64,000 bases of DNA, taken from assembly GCA_023957115.1 (NCBI GenBank), contig JAMLHN010000003.1, forward strand, positions 126,927 through 190,926, read 5' to 3'. The stretch comes from Thermomicrobiales bacterium (GTDB lineage Bacteria > Chloroflexota > Chloroflexia > Thermomicrobiales > UBA6265). The notes under the pieces were generated by a model. The model made no database searches. It was given only the letters and a program-made list of their open reading frames with translations, and was not told where the DNA came from. Of this stretch, positions 34,706 through 43,439 are shown one piece after another. A program made the translations under genes and the position numbers. How positions within the stretch are numbered: the first letter of the stretch is position 1; the number at the start of each line of letters is the position of its first letter.

Positions 34706-35002
34706 TTGCGAACCGTCATGTGCGCCAAATTCGGGCGGGAGCTTCCCGGCCTCGACCAGCCCCCATTTCCGGGCGAGCTGGGTCAGCGCATCTACGAACA
34801 GATCTCGGCCGAGGCGTTCGAGCTCTGGAAGCCGCAGATGACCATCTTGATCAATCACTATGGACTCAACCCGGTCGAACCGGAGACGCGCCAGTTCCTG
34901 CGCGAGCAGATGGAGCTCTTCTTCTTCGACCAGCCGGCCGAGATGCCCGACGGCTGGGTCGCCCCGGATGCCAATCCGGAGAGTGAGTTCCGAGAGGTCT
35001 AG
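34706..35002 (+). CDS. yggX: YggX-like iron-trafficking / oxidative damage protection protein
   Basis: The 98-residue frame is read from TTG 34706 (LRTVMCAKFGRELPGLDQPPFPGELGQRIYEQIS), 7 bases after AAGGAG. The family core PGELGQRIYEQIS and WKPQMTILINHYGLNP are clear, as is the conserved Cys6. Length matches YggX (about 90). In Salmonella YggX protects Fe-S proteins and interacts genetically with apbC (established). It is best known from Proteobacteria, so its presence here next to apbC is notable. Confidence 0.9.
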   Translation: MRTVMCAKFGRELPGLDQPPFPGELGQRIYEQISAEAFELWKPQMTILINHYGLNPVEPETRQFLREQMELFFFDQPAEMPDGWVAPDANPESEFREV

Positions 35003-35051
35003 CGCGGTTGCGAGATAACGTGACTGTGGGACGCTTGCAACTGGGGCCGTG

Positions 35052-35069
35052 CAGGACCTCCGTGTCCTG
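35052..35069. repeat. 18-bp hairpin element, copy 1
   Basis: CAGGAC CTCCGT GTCCTG forms a 6-bp stem with a 6-nt loop. A copy with a two-base loop change lies at 40020-40037. The stretch 35003-35354 holds this hairpin and a terminator-like stem but no gene. Confidence 0.5.
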
Positions 35070-35163
35070 AGGTTCCGCCGGCAGAACGGTCCAAAGGGAG
35101 CAGGCACTTCGTTCAGCAACCGCTGTATCCGGCGTACCGGCGCTCGATTCCTGGAAACCACAA

Positions 35164-35187
35164 GACCGGGCGAGAGATCGCCCAGTC
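35164..35187 (+). terminator. Terminator-like stem-loop after yggX
   Basis: GAC and GGGCGA (35164-35173) pair with TCGCCC and GTC (35178-35187) around a GAGA tetraloop with one C/A mismatch, followed by TTTGTCTTG. Confidence 0.5.
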
Positions 35188-35354
35188 TTTGTCTTGTCCT
35201 CGGCCACCCGCCTGCGCCAGCCTTGCTCCTGTCTTCTGGCTTCGACTGGGCGCACGATGGCGGTCACGGTCGTGCCCGTCGGGTGTAGTGTTTGTGGATA
35301 CCCTCGGCGGGGCGGGATTCGATCCTCTGAACGTCTGGTGTGCAAGGGAAAACG

Positions 35355-36065
35355 ATGGGTCAGAGGGACACAGCGCATTTCGGCAAATCGAGCCCGTCCA
35401 CACGACTCGTGCGACGTTCCGTACAACTGCTGATCGGGCTGTTCCTCTTTGGGGTCGGTCTCGCGTTCGTGGTGCGCGCGACGCTCGGCGCAGCTCCCTG
35501 GGACGTTCTGACGCTCGGAATCTCGTCTCGTGTTTCGCTCACCTTCGGAACGATCAGCGTGATCGTCAGTTTTGTCGTGCTGCTCATCTGGATACCGTTG
35601 CGACAGAAACCCGGCGTGGGCACCATCGCGAATGCGTTGCTGGTCGGCCCCTCGGCCGATATCGGACTTTTCTTGATTCCCGAAACGGAGACGCTTTGGG
35701 TGCGGGTCGCGTTCATGCTGGGCGGCATCACGTTGGTCGGATTCGCGACTGGGCTCTACATCGGTTCGCGCTTCGGTCCAGGCCCGCGCGACGGGCTGAT
35801 GACCGGGCTGCATCGCGTAACCGGTAGGCCGATCTGGGTTGTCCGAACCCTCATCGAAGCGACCGTACTCGTTCTCGGTTGGCTGCTTGGGGGAACCGTC
35901 GGAGTCGGCACGGTCGCGTTCGTGCTCCTGATCGGCCCAATCTGCCAGTATTTCATGCGGATCTTCTACGTCACCCTTCCATCAGACGCGGTGGTCGAAG
36001 ACGTTGCCCCGATTCCCCCGGACCTGGAACGCGACATGTTCCACGTCGAGAATCCGGCAACCTGA
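35355..36065 (+). CDS. YczE/YitT-like integral membrane protein
   Basis: This 236-residue protein is read from ATG 35355 (MGQRDTAHFG), with AAGGGAAA upstream; GTG 35340 is an alternative. Five or six hydrophobic segments and the signatures GVGLAFVVRATLGAAPWDVL, GFATGLYIGSRFGPGPRDGLMTGL and GWLLGGTVGVGTVAFVLLIGP are those of the YczE/YyaS/YitT group. In Bacillus YczE affects surfactin production through an unknown mechanism. Transport function is assumed for the family but not shown. Confidence 0.85.
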   Translation: MGQRDTAHFGKSSPSTRLVRRSVQLLIGLFLFGVGLAFVVRATLGAAPWDVLTLGISSRVSLTFGTISVIVSFVVLLIWIPLRQKPGVGTIANALLVGPSADIGLFLIPETETLWVRVAFMLGGITLVGFATGLYIGSRFGPGPRDGLMTGLHRVTGRPIWVVRTLIEATVLVLGWLLGGTVGVGTVAFVLLIGPICQYFMRIFYVTLPSDAVVEDVAPIPPDLERDMFHVENPAT

Positions 36066-36538
36066 CCGGTGCGACTGCCAAGTCCTGACACAGTTGCATC
36101 TCGCCGGACGCATTCGGCTGAGCGCTCACGCGCGTCAGTCGTAGCGCTGGGCCTCTGTGTCCGGCGATCGACTCATACGGAATCCGGATGAGTACGAAGG
36201 GATAGTCGAACGACGTGCCGATAAGCGCTGACAACGAGCGCTGGATGGTTACGGAAGATCACATCGTTCGTTCGCGACCGTAGGCACTGAAGGGGTATGA
36301 GCCCAGCGTTTCAACGTTGGGAACGCGGCGAATCGACGCCACGTCGTCCCGCAGCGTTCAGACGGATTCCGTATCAGATCGATAGCGGAGCAACCAATCA
36401 CGTTGTCCAAACGGGCCAACCATCTCGCCATTCGTTGTCATGCAATCAGTCGGAAATCCGCTGAAACAAAGAATGGCCCCCACCCTGGAATACAGCATTC
36501 CAGACCGAGGGCCATCGCTCGTTCGTCCTCAGGGGAGG
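36066..36538. other. Gene-poor stretch with inverted repeats
   Basis: No convincing gene is seen in these 473 bases. ATACGGAATCC at 36175-36185 recurs inverted as GGATTCCGTAT at 36364-36374. A near-palindrome CCAGCGTT/AACGTTGG sits at 36303-36320. The right end holds the terminator of the minus-strand gene at 36539. The inverted 11-mers could mark a small lost element or binding sites. Confidence 0.5.
36473..36515 (-). terminator. Two-tier hairpin terminator
   Basis: ATGGCCC (36473-36479) pairs with GGGCCAT (36509-36515), and inside it CTGGAAT (36485-36491) with ATTCCAG (36497-36503). Read on the minus strand it is followed by TCTTTGTTTC. It lies 24 bp after the stop of the small gene at 36539. 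Confidence 0.75.
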
Positions 36539-36775
36539 CTAAAAATCCTCCCGGGGCCGACTCGCGCCGAGGTTGCAGACGACCAGGGTGTACACGCCGC
36601 CGGTACCGTCTGACGTCACCGTGATGTCGGTGATCTTCAGATTCGGGTAGGCCGAGTTGCTGCGGTCCTTACCGAGCCAGGCGTTCACCTTGTCCATCGC
36701 GCCGCTTGCATCGGCGGCGGCGTTGGCACTGTGGAAGAGAAAAACGCGGGTATCTGCTGGAGACATTTCGCTCAC
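36539..36775 (-). CDS. Small conserved-looking hypothetical protein
   Basis: This 78-residue protein begins MSEMSPADTRVFLFHSANAAADASGAMDKVNAWL and ends with a strand-rich half (LKITDITVTSDGTGGVYTLVV, CNLG). There is no membrane helix or known domain. The alternation of helix and strand suggests a small folded domain, perhaps similar to sporulation- or phage-type small proteins, but I do not recognise it. A strong terminator follows, which supports it being an expressed gene. Confidence 0.6.
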   Translation of the reverse strand: MSEMSPADTRVFLFHSANAAADASGAMDKVNAWLGKDRSNSAYPNLKITDITVTSDGTGGVYTLVVCNLGASRPREDF

Positions 36776-36898
36776 GTGAGCACTCCTGAACCTAACCGGC
36801 CATGTTCATCATGGACGCGGTTCTGCCAAATGGCGCTCCGGTCAGCCCCGTTTGGCTGGCCAAGCGTCAAAGAGTATATCCCCTGCCATGCGCAGGTT

Positions 36899-38167
36899 TT
36901 ACGCAACCTCACACCAATCCACCAGCAACGCGGCCATTGTGCGAGCCAATCGGGGCATCGACGGGAGATCGAGCCACTCGTCGACCGCGTGCGCGTTTCC
37001 GCCGTCCGCGCCGTAACAGGTCGACGGAACGCCCCGGAAGATGTAGTAGCGCATGTCGTTGACCGCCGTACCGACCTGCGGGTCGAGCGGAAAGTCGGTT
37101 CCATCGAGACTGGCGTTTTCCAGCGCGCGAATGAACGGATCCTCGGCATCGATGGCGCACCCGTTGGTATCGAATCCGTTGTAGGTGATGACCGGCGGAT
37201 GCGCTTCCAGCCAGGGATCGCCGGCGCAGGCGGCCATGACAGTCGTTTCGATGGTCCGGTGCATCTCGTCGCGCGACATATCGGGAAAGAAGCTGACCCG
37301 GCACCGGATCTCGCACTCGCCGGGAACGGTACTCGGCCAGTCACCCGAACGCATCACGCCGATGTTGAGATTGATCGGATGGTCGATGCCTTCGTACAGT
37401 GGATGAACATTGAGATTCAGATCGGCATCGAGCTGGTGCAACGCCTGGATGATCGGGACCGCCTTGACGATGGCATTGACACCTTGGGTGGCCCAGCCCG
37501 CGTGGGCCGACCGGCCCTGAATGGCAACCCGAAACCAGATCACACCTAGATGACCGATGGGCGAGCGACGGCCGACCGATTCGGTGACCAGCGCCGCATC
37601 GGCTGTATCGCGCAGGCTCGCCGCCAGTGTGCCGTTGCCCGTGCATTCTTCTTCGATGACCGAATGGACGGTCAGGTCGCCCTTGAGCCGTATCCCGAGA
37701 TCCTCGAGCAATCGCGGCAGGAAGAGATTGGCCGCGACGCCGCTCTTCATATCGTAGGCGCCGCGTCCGAACATCTTGTCTCCGACGATCTCCGCCCCCC
37801 AGGGATCGTGGGTCCATTGATCGACCGGTTCCGGACTGACGACATCGATATGTCCGTTCAGGATCAGCGATTTGCCGCCACCGGCGCCGGCAATCTTGCC
37901 GGTGACATTCGGCCGCCCAGCAAACGGAACGCCGCTGTCGCCGGCGTTCGGCTCCGATTTGATGGCCTCGTCGATATCCCAGACGTCGACATCGTTGGTC
38001 GTGCCACGCAGGTGCTCTGCTACGTATTCCTGCACCAGAGCCTCGTGTCCAAGCTCGCTCGGACGGCGTACCAGCTCGGCCACCGTTTCGATCAGCTCGT
38101 CCGTACGCTGGTCGATGGCTTCGAACAACGTGGCGCGTGCGTCGCTGGCTCGTTTCTCGGTCGACAT
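36899..38167 (-). CDS. M20 family metallopeptidase (ArgE/DapE type)
   Basis: This 422-residue di-zinc hydrolase has the first ligand site LNGHIDVVSPEP, the bridging Asp in GRGAYDMKSG and the catalytic base in IEEECTGNG. The dimerisation lid domain with GRSAHAGWATQGVNAI is in the middle, and the last zinc His region is YGADGGNAHAVDEWLDL. The family deacylates N-acyl amino acids or cleaves dipeptides. The frame and length fit DapE/ArgE-like proteins; no arginine or lysine genes are adjacent. Confidence 0.92.
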   Translation of the reverse strand: MSTEKRASDARATLFEAIDQRTDELIETVAELVRRPSELGHEALVQEYVAEHLRGTTNDVDVWDIDEAIKSEPNAGDSGVPFAGRPNVTGKIAGAGGGKSLILNGHIDVVSPEPVDQWTHDPWGAEIVGDKMFGRGAYDMKSGVAANLFLPRLLEDLGIRLKGDLTVHSVIEEECTGNGTLAASLRDTADAALVTESVGRRSPIGHLGVIWFRVAIQGRSAHAGWATQGVNAIVKAVPIIQALHQLDADLNLNVHPLYEGIDHPINLNIGVMRSGDWPSTVPGECEIRCRVSFFPDMSRDEMHRTIETTVMAACAGDPWLEAHPPVITYNGFDTNGCAIDAEDPFIRALENASLDGTDFPLDPQVGTAVNDMRYYIFRGVPSTCYGADGGNAHAVDEWLDLPSMPRLARTMAALLVDWCEVA

Positions 38168-38302
38168 GGTCTTCTGGCCCTCACTTCAACTGGTCCCGAT
38201 GGGCAAAGTATCCGTGCATTTGCCGGATGCGTGACGGAGAAGAACCGGTGACTGGAAGACCAGAGTCCCGTGGTACACTCTGCCGTCACGCACCGCGTGT
38301 GT

Positions 38303-38373
38303 GGCGCCATAGCCAAGTGGTAAGGCACGGGTCTGCAAAACCCTGATCGCCGGTTCGAATCCGGCTGGCGCCT
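38303..38373 (+). tRNA. tRNA-Cys (GCA)
   Basis: The 71-nt cloverleaf has acceptor stem GGCGCCA/TGGCGCC, anticodon stem GGGTC..AACCC-type around loop CTGCAAA with anticodon GCA, and T arm CCGGTTCGAATCCGG. The discriminator is T (cysteine identity), and CCA is not encoded (TCCG follows). An extended -10 box, TGGTACACT, lies at 38271-38279. It stands alone, 9 bp from the end of the convergent hydrolase gene. Confidence 0.97.
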
Positions 38374-38382
38374 CCGAATTTC

Positions 38383-39168
38383 CTACCCCGTCGATCCCCA
38401 GGTTCGCTCCAGGAACTCCAGTACGACGCGATTGAATGCTGGCGGCGCCTCCCTGCTTGGGAAATGCGCGGTATCGGCGATCGATGCATACGTGCCGTTC
38501 GGTAGGCGCTTCAAGACTGCCTGGTTGCTGGTCAGCACACCGGGGAAATCGTACGGCCCGTCGATCAGCAGCACTGGCTCCGCAATCTGCTCGAAGGTCC
38601 GTTCGGAAGATGGCAAGGGATCGGGTGGCGGATCTGCGGCATGGCGTTCCCAAACCGCATGATTCGCCTGCCGGAAATAGTCGCGTACTTCGGTCGGAGC
38701 CCGGCCAGCCGGACGTCCATGACCGTCGACCCAGAACTCGATCTCCAGCTCGACCGCGCGATCCCGGTCTCCGGCGTCCCAGGCGGCGTCCGCATCTCGC
38801 CAGACGGCTTCCAGCAGCGGTGACGGCTCGTCCGACCGGATCAGCAGCCCATCGACCAGCACGAGCGGTCCCGTCCATTCGGGCGCGAACTGGGCGGTGT
38901 CGAAGGCAATTCCCGCACCATAGGACGATCCGACCAATGCGGCCGGCGCACCGACCGCGGTTTCGATGAACGAGGCGATCTCCTGCGCAAATGAAAACGC
39001 CCCCGGGGGCGTGTCGGACTCCCCATACCCAGGGAGATCGACGGCATAACAGGTGAACCGTTCGGCGAATGCGCTTTTCTGGGGCTCCCACATGGTGCGG
39101 TCTGCCAGACCGGAATGAAGAAACACCACCGGCTTTCCGGAGCCGAACCGATCGAAAGCAATCTTCAT
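38383..39168 (-). CDS. Alpha/beta hydrolase
   Basis: This 261-residue alpha/beta-hydrolase fold protein has an oxyanion strand GKPVVFLHSGLADRTMW, the motif YAVDLPGYGESDTPPG, and the nucleophile elbow GSSYGAG. The acid is probably in VLLIDGPYDFPG, and the catalytic His in IADTAHFPSREAP. The cap domain region is acidic and Ala/Asp-rich (RDADAAWDAGDRDRAVELE). Substrate unknown; C-C hydrolase or esterase activities are common in this group. Confidence 0.9.
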   Translation of the reverse strand: MKIAFDRFGSGKPVVFLHSGLADRTMWEPQKSAFAERFTCYAVDLPGYGESDTPPGAFSFAQEIASFIETAVGAPAALVGSSYGAGIAFDTAQFAPEWTGPLVLVDGLLIRSDEPSPLLEAVWRDADAAWDAGDRDRAVELEIEFWVDGHGRPAGRAPTEVRDYFRQANHAVWERHAADPPPDPLPSSERTFEQIAEPVLLIDGPYDFPGVLTSNQAVLKRLPNGTYASIADTAHFPSREAPPAFNRVVLEFLERTWGSTG

Positions 39169-39341
39169 GCGGCAACTCCACGACGTGTACTGGTCGGGTC
39201 ATGTACGTACATAGTACTTGCGGCAGGAGCCGGTCCGCCCAATCTCCCTATGTTCGATGGTCCCACCGTTTCCTATGCTCGAATCAGGCGTCGGATCGTC
39301 TATCCGAATCGTGGATTCTAGGGCGGGAGCGAAATCGATCG

Positions 39342-39989
39342 ATGCTCGCGAAACGCGTGCTGCTGGTCAACCATCAACCTTTGTATCGAGCCGGCTTGCG
39401 GCTGGCCGTCGAGGCGGCGGGTGGGTTGCTGGTGGTCGGAGAGGCCGCGAGTGGCTATCAAGCGATGCAGATTGCCGAACGAACCCGGCCGAATCTCTTG
39501 CTGGTCGATGTCGATCTTGCCGGAATGAGCGGCTACGCCATCGTTGCCGCGCTCATCCAGGCGTCACCCGGACGCTCGGCCGTCCTCTTCGCCGAGGATG
39601 TCGATCATGCGGTGTATGACCGCGCGCTGGCCAGCGGAGCAGCCGGCGCCGTGTCGAGCCGGCTCACCGGCGAGCAGCTTGCTCGCGTGCTGCGGCGGGT
39701 GGCGCGGGCCCAACCGCTCTTCTGGGAGCCGGAGCCACCGGCTCGTGCTGCGGCGTTGCCGCGAAGCCGCATGTCACCCTCGGGCCTGACCTTGCGCGAG
39801 ATCGAAGTGCTCGATTGCGTTGCGCAGGGCTTCTCGAATCGGGCTATTGCCGACGCCCTCTTCGTCAACGAAAAGACCGTCAAGAACCACATGACCTCGA
39901 TCTTCCGCAAGTTGGAGGTCGACGACCGGGTGCAGGCGCTCTTGCTGGCAATCAAACGCGGCTGGGTCGATTTCACCCCATCGCCCTGA
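39342..39989 (+). CDS. LuxR-type regulator with incomplete acidic pocket
   Basis: This 215-residue NarL-like protein is read from ATG 39342 (MLAKRVLLVNHQPLYRAG). The phosphoacceptor Asp is present (LLLVDVDLAGMSG). The acidic pair after strand 1 is replaced by Asn-His, and the strand-5 Lys is replaced (GAVSSRLTG). The LuxR HTH is at about 150-210 (LTLREIEVLDCVAQGFSNRAIADALFVNEKTVKNHMTSIFRKL). There is no kinase nearby. It shares its unusual receiver with the regulator at 8632. Heptad units follow its stop. Confidence 0.87.
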   Translation: MLAKRVLLVNHQPLYRAGLRLAVEAAGGLLVVGEAASGYQAMQIAERTRPNLLLVDVDLAGMSGYAIVAALIQASPGRSAVLFAEDVDHAVYDRALASGAAGAVSSRLTGEQLARVLRRVARAQPLFWEPEPPARAAALPRSRMSPSGLTLREIEVLDCVAQGFSNRAIADALFVNEKTVKNHMTSIFRKLEVDDRVQALLLAIKRGWVDFTPSP

Positions 39990-39993
39990 CGGG

Positions 39994-40123
39994 TTCTGAG
40001 TCCGGAGTCCTGAGCACGTCAGGACCTCCACGTCCTGCTGGACCGGAGAATCCCAAATCCCGCAACACAAAACAGGCGACGGCACTTGCCGTCGCCTGTC
40101 TTCTCAGGGCTCAGGACCCAGGA
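39994..40123. repeat. Inverted heptad arrays flanking a terminator
   Basis: TTCTGAG TCCGGAG TCCTGAG (39994-40014) starts 4 bp after the LuxR stop. CTCAGGG CTCAGGA CCCAGGA (40103-40123) ends 7 bp before the stop of the convergent SH3 gene. Between them lie the second 18-bp hairpin copy (40020-40037) and a strong terminator. Confidence 0.75.
40072..40099. terminator. Bidirectional terminator
   Basis: ACAGGCGACGGCA (40072-40084) and its exact complement (40087-40099) form a 13-bp stem with loop CT. On the minus strand it is followed by TTTGTGTTG, which fits termination of the SH3 gene; on the plus strand by CTTCTC. Confidence 0.8.
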
Positions 40124-40130
40124 CTCATGT

Positions 40131-41141
40131 CTACGCGTCGCCCAGGTACATTCCGGCAGCCCATCCGGTGGTGCTGTTGTAGGTCACATTGAACCAGGCA
40201 ATGCCATTGGCGTGCACCGGCGTGACATTGTTGATAAAGATCGATGCGTTGTTCGGCATCGTTGTCAGAATGGTGCCGCTGCTGCTTGCGGTGGCACGCA
40301 GGTTGAGCGGGCCGTCGGCCACGATGGCGTAGTCGTTCAGGTAGATGCCGCCCTCGAAGAAGTCGCCGGCGACGTAACCCGTGACGTTGCCCAGGGTCGC
40401 AATCGGGTACCAAGTGTACCCGTTGGCGTTGGTCGCGGTTCCAGTGACCTGAACCGGCTGGTAGTTGTTGTTCAACGAGCCAGTGACAGCATAGGTCGTG
40501 CCTGGACCGGAACGCAGGTTGACCGGGGGATCGTCGAGCATGATCCAGGAGTTGACCCCAAACGTGCCCGACGGAGGTCCACCCGATAGGGTCAGATACA
40601 TCCCGGCGATCCAGCCAGTCAGTGACGTCTGATACTGGATCTGATACCAGGTGTATCCATTGCCGGCTGACGGACCGCCAATGACCTGTGCGGTTGCCCC
40701 GGTGCTCAGCTGGTCGGTGACCCCATAGGTGGTGCCCGGACCGCTACGAATGTTGACATAGTTGGAATTGACGACGACATTGGATCCGATCGGGTACCCA
40801 ACCTCGGCGAGGTACTGTCCTACCACGTAGCCGTCGGTGCCGTTGGCGGTCACGTACCACCAGTTGTATCCGTTTGCCGATGTCGGCCCGCTGATCACGT
40901 TGACCAGCGTACCCGTGGCGAGCACCTGCAAAACGGTCCCGCCCGTGTTGGGCTGCGACCGCTGATTGAGCGGCCCATCGTCCACCACCGCGTCGCTGCC
41001 AGGCGTGATCGCCGCAGCGATGACCTCACCGTCCTGAGCGCTTACCGATGTACCGCTCCATGCCGATGACACCCCAAGAACCGCCAGCAGCGCCACCAAG
41101 AGCGCTATGCTCGCGCGATTCCGTACCCCAAGTCTGCGCAT
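40131..41141 (-). CDS. Secreted protein with four SH3-like domains
   Basis: This 336-residue protein starts at ATG 41141 (MRRLGVRNRASIALLVALLAVLGVSSAWS), a clear signal peptide. Four bacterial SH3 repeats follow, each with an (L/V)N-R-(S/A)-PG/S-(T/S) start: near 55-110 (GPLNQRSQPN), 120-180 (YVNIRSGPGTTYG), 195-255 (PVNLRSGPGTTYA) and 265-330 (PLNLRATASSSG). SH3b domains bind peptidoglycan cross-bridges. No catalytic domain is attached, so it may be a wall-binding adaptor. Confidence 0.92.
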   Translation of the reverse strand: MRRLGVRNRASIALLVALLAVLGVSSAWSGTSVSAQDGEVIAAAITPGSDAVVDDGPLNQRSQPNTGGTVLQVLATGTLVNVISGPTSANGYNWWYVTANGTDGYVVGQYLAEVGYPIGSNVVVNSNYVNIRSGPGTTYGVTDQLSTGATAQVIGGPSAGNGYTWYQIQYQTSLTGWIAGMYLTLSGGPPSGTFGVNSWIMLDDPPVNLRSGPGTTYAVTGSLNNNYQPVQVTGTATNANGYTWYPIATLGNVTGYVAGDFFEGGIYLNDYAIVADGPLNLRATASSSGTILTTMPNNASIFINNVTPVHANGIAWFNVTYNSTTGWAAGMYLGDA

Positions 41142-41443
41142 CGCTCCCTCGCCTCCAATGATGTGCGTGCGCCGCTGCGCCCGCCATCGACCAATGCCGT
41201 GCGTCGTTCGAAGTCGTGCAGAGTGCTGCGGAATCTGTGCGGGCCGCAGTACGATCGGTCGAACCGGTTTCGAGCGAGGACAGTGCGGAGCAATCTTCTT
41301 TCGAAAACGGTCGACAACAGCAGCGAATACCGAGCGAACTTGACGCTCAGTATTGCATGACATTGACTTGTTGGCAATTCTTTATCCGGAGTGGATGCGC
41401 GAGCTGGGAAATTGCTGGGGTGATCGGAAGGAAACGGGAATCT
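41142..41443. promoter_or_regulatory. Divergent spacer with a minus-strand promoter
   Basis: On the minus strand TTGCCA (41377-41372) and AATACT (41354-41349) are 17 bp apart, giving a leader of about 200 nt for the SH3 gene. No conserved structure is recognised in that leader. No clear promoter for the plus-strand gene is seen. Confidence 0.4.
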
Positions 41444-42124
41444 ATGCGTACGTTCGAGGTTACGGAGCGGTGGAAGACGACCTGGCCGGGGGCAGTCGCC
41501 GGGTGTCTGATTGTGACCGGGGTGGCAAACCCAGAACGATCGGATGCGCTGGAGCAACGGGTCGAACAGATCGAGACATCGGTCCGCCAGCGGTATGCGG
41601 GCGCCGATCGTCCGACACTTCGGAGTCAGCCGCCGTTCGATGCGTATGCCCGGTACTACAAGCGGTTCGGCCAAAACTATCACGTCCTGCATCAGGTGGA
41701 ATCGGTTGCGCTCAAGGGCAAGCCGATTCCGCGGCGGGCGGCATTGGTCGAAGCAGCGTTTGCGGAGGAGGTGGCGAGTGGGCTTCTGACGGCCATGCAC
41801 GATGCGGCCATGATCGGCTCACATATCGTCACCGACGCTGCATTGGGAACCGAAGCGATGACGCGGCCGAACGGAACGTCGGTCACGATCGACGCCGATG
41901 ACATGTACATGCGCGATGAGCACGGCACGCTCACGTCAGTTATTCGCGGGCCGGCGGCGTATGGCCTCGTACGGCCGCAGACCACCGATCTTGCCGTCTG
42001 TGTCTACGCGCCGGCGGGTATTGGCGTAGATGCCGTGCGAACCCATCTCGATGCGATTCTTGCCAATGTCCGGCTCATCGCGCCCGGCGCGAATCTGGAG
42101 CTGATCGAAACCGTCGAGGCGTGA
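41444..42124 (+). CDS. B3/B4 domain protein (PheRS beta-like)
   Basis: This 226-residue protein is read from ATG 41444 (MRTFEVTERWKTTWPGAVAGCLIVTGVAN). The segment FDAYARYYKRFGQNYHVLHQVESVALKGKPIP and the later LLTAMHDAAMIGSHI match stand-alone B3/B4 domains, which in PheRS beta edit mischarged tRNA. The free-standing proteins may deacylate or bind tRNA-like substrates; this is an inference. It is convergent with purD, only 5 bp apart. Confidence 0.85.
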   Translation: MRTFEVTERWKTTWPGAVAGCLIVTGVANPERSDALEQRVEQIETSVRQRYAGADRPTLRSQPPFDAYARYYKRFGQNYHVLHQVESVALKGKPIPRRAALVEAAFAEEVASGLLTAMHDAAMIGSHIVTDAALGTEAMTRPNGTSVTIDADDMYMRDEHGTLTSVIRGPAAYGLVRPQTTDLAVCVYAPAGIGVDAVRTHLDAILANVRLIAPGANLELIETVEA

Positions 42125-42129
42125 CCCGG

Positions 42130-43401
42130 TCAGGATTCGATCTCGCGGCTGGCGATGTCGCTTCGGTAGAACATGCCGTCGAATGCGATCTTTTCGACCC
42201 GTTGGTAGGCGAGCGACCGCGCGGCTGCAAGATCCTTACCCGTTCCGACGACGGTCAGGACCCGGCCACCGGCGGTCACGATCTGGCCATCGCTGGCCCG
42301 CTGGGCGCCTGCCAGAAAGAGCTCGGTGTCGTGCACGCGCTCTTCGAGACCGTCGATCGGCTTCCCGGCGTCGTACGGGCCGGGATATCCCCCTGAGGCC
42401 AAAACGACGCCCACAGCGGCTCCTGCCCGTGCTGAAATGACATCGACCGAGCCGAGGTCGCCTGTGGCCGTTCGATAGAGGAGATCGACCAGATCGCCGT
42501 CCAGCAGGGGCAGGATGACCTGCGTCTCGGGATCGCCGAATCGGCAGTTGAATTCGACGACTTTCGGACCAGTGGCGGTCACCATCAGTCCGGCGAAAAA
42601 AACGCCTCGCATCGGTGCTCCCGCTGCCGCCATCGCCGCTGCGGTCGGCTCGATGATGGTGCGCATGACCTCGTCGAGCAGCTCCGGCGTTGCGAAGGGC
42701 GGCGGTGAATAGGCGCCCATCCCGCCGGTGTTCGCTCCCTTCTCGCCATCGAGCGCGCGTTTATAGTCACATGCCGCACCGAACAGCCGGGTGTCTTTCC
42801 CGTCGCAGAGCGCAAAAACCGAGAGCTCGGTCCCCTCCAGATACTCTTCGACCAGACAGAGCTCGCCGGCGGCGCCGAGCGTCCGCTCGGAGAGAAAGGC
42901 GCGGAGCGCCACCTCGGCTTCCAGGGTGGAGTTGGCGATGACCACGCCCTTTCCCGCCGCAAGCCCGTCTGCCTTGATGGCGACCGGGATGCCGAGTTGC
43001 TCGACCGCTGCCATGCCGTCCGTCAGATTGCGAACGGCAATGCTCGTGCCGGTCGGGACGCCGGCCGCGCTCATGATCTCCTTGGCCCACTGTTTACTGG
43101 TTTCGATCCGTGCGGCCGACTGGCTGGGACCGAATGTTGGCACCCCGATCTTCTGCAGCTCATCGGCCAGCCCGAGCGAAAGCGGTTCTTCCGGACCGAC
43201 GACGACGAAGTCGATCTTCAGTTCCTGGACTGCATCGACGATACGATCCAGATCGTTGACCTTGAAGGGGAGATTGCGGGCAACTTCGTTGGTTCCCGGA
43301 TTACCCGGCGTGCAAAAGAGCTCGTGCACCGCGGGGGATTGCGCGAGTTTCCAACAGAGGGCATGCTCGCGCGAACCGCTGCCAACCACGAGGATTTTCA
43401 C
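42130..43401 (-). CDS. purD: Phosphoribosylamine-glycine ligase
   Basis: PurD joins glycine to phosphoribosylamine with ATP. The 423 residues hold the N-terminal MKILVVGSGSREHALCWKL, the ATP-grasp core from about 100 (ETSKQWAKEIMSAAGVPT, AIKADGLAAGKGVVIA) and the metal-binding segment VVEFNCRFGDPETQVILPLL. The C-terminal clip domain follows. Full length. It is the second purine gene of the window and not linked to purN. Confidence 0.96.
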   Translation of the reverse strand: MKILVVGSGSREHALCWKLAQSPAVHELFCTPGNPGTNEVARNLPFKVNDLDRIVDAVQELKIDFVVVGPEEPLSLGLADELQKIGVPTFGPSQSAARIETSKQWAKEIMSAAGVPTGTSIAVRNLTDGMAAVEQLGIPVAIKADGLAAGKGVVIANSTLEAEVALRAFLSERTLGAAGELCLVEEYLEGTELSVFALCDGKDTRLFGAACDYKRALDGEKGANTGGMGAYSPPPFATPELLDEVMRTIIEPTAAAMAAAGAPMRGVFFAGLMVTATGPKVVEFNCRFGDPETQVILPLLDGDLVDLLYRTATGDLGSVDVISARAGAAVGVVLASGGYPGPYDAGKPIDGLEERVHDTELFLAGAQRASDGQIVTAGGRVLTVVGTGKDLAAARSLAYQRVEKIAFDGMFYRSDIASREIES

Positions 43402-43439
43402 GCCGGGGTCCTTCCTGGGTACTGAGCCGCCTGTTTCGA

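Noticed and set aside
36249..36431. 60-residue minus-strand frame
   Set aside because: It has no Shine-Dalgarno and no protein-like composition, and it lies in a region with no other sign of coding.
41216..41443. N-terminal extension of the B3/B4 protein
   Set aside because: The extension has no similarity to the family and would cover the promoter region of the divergent SH3 gene.
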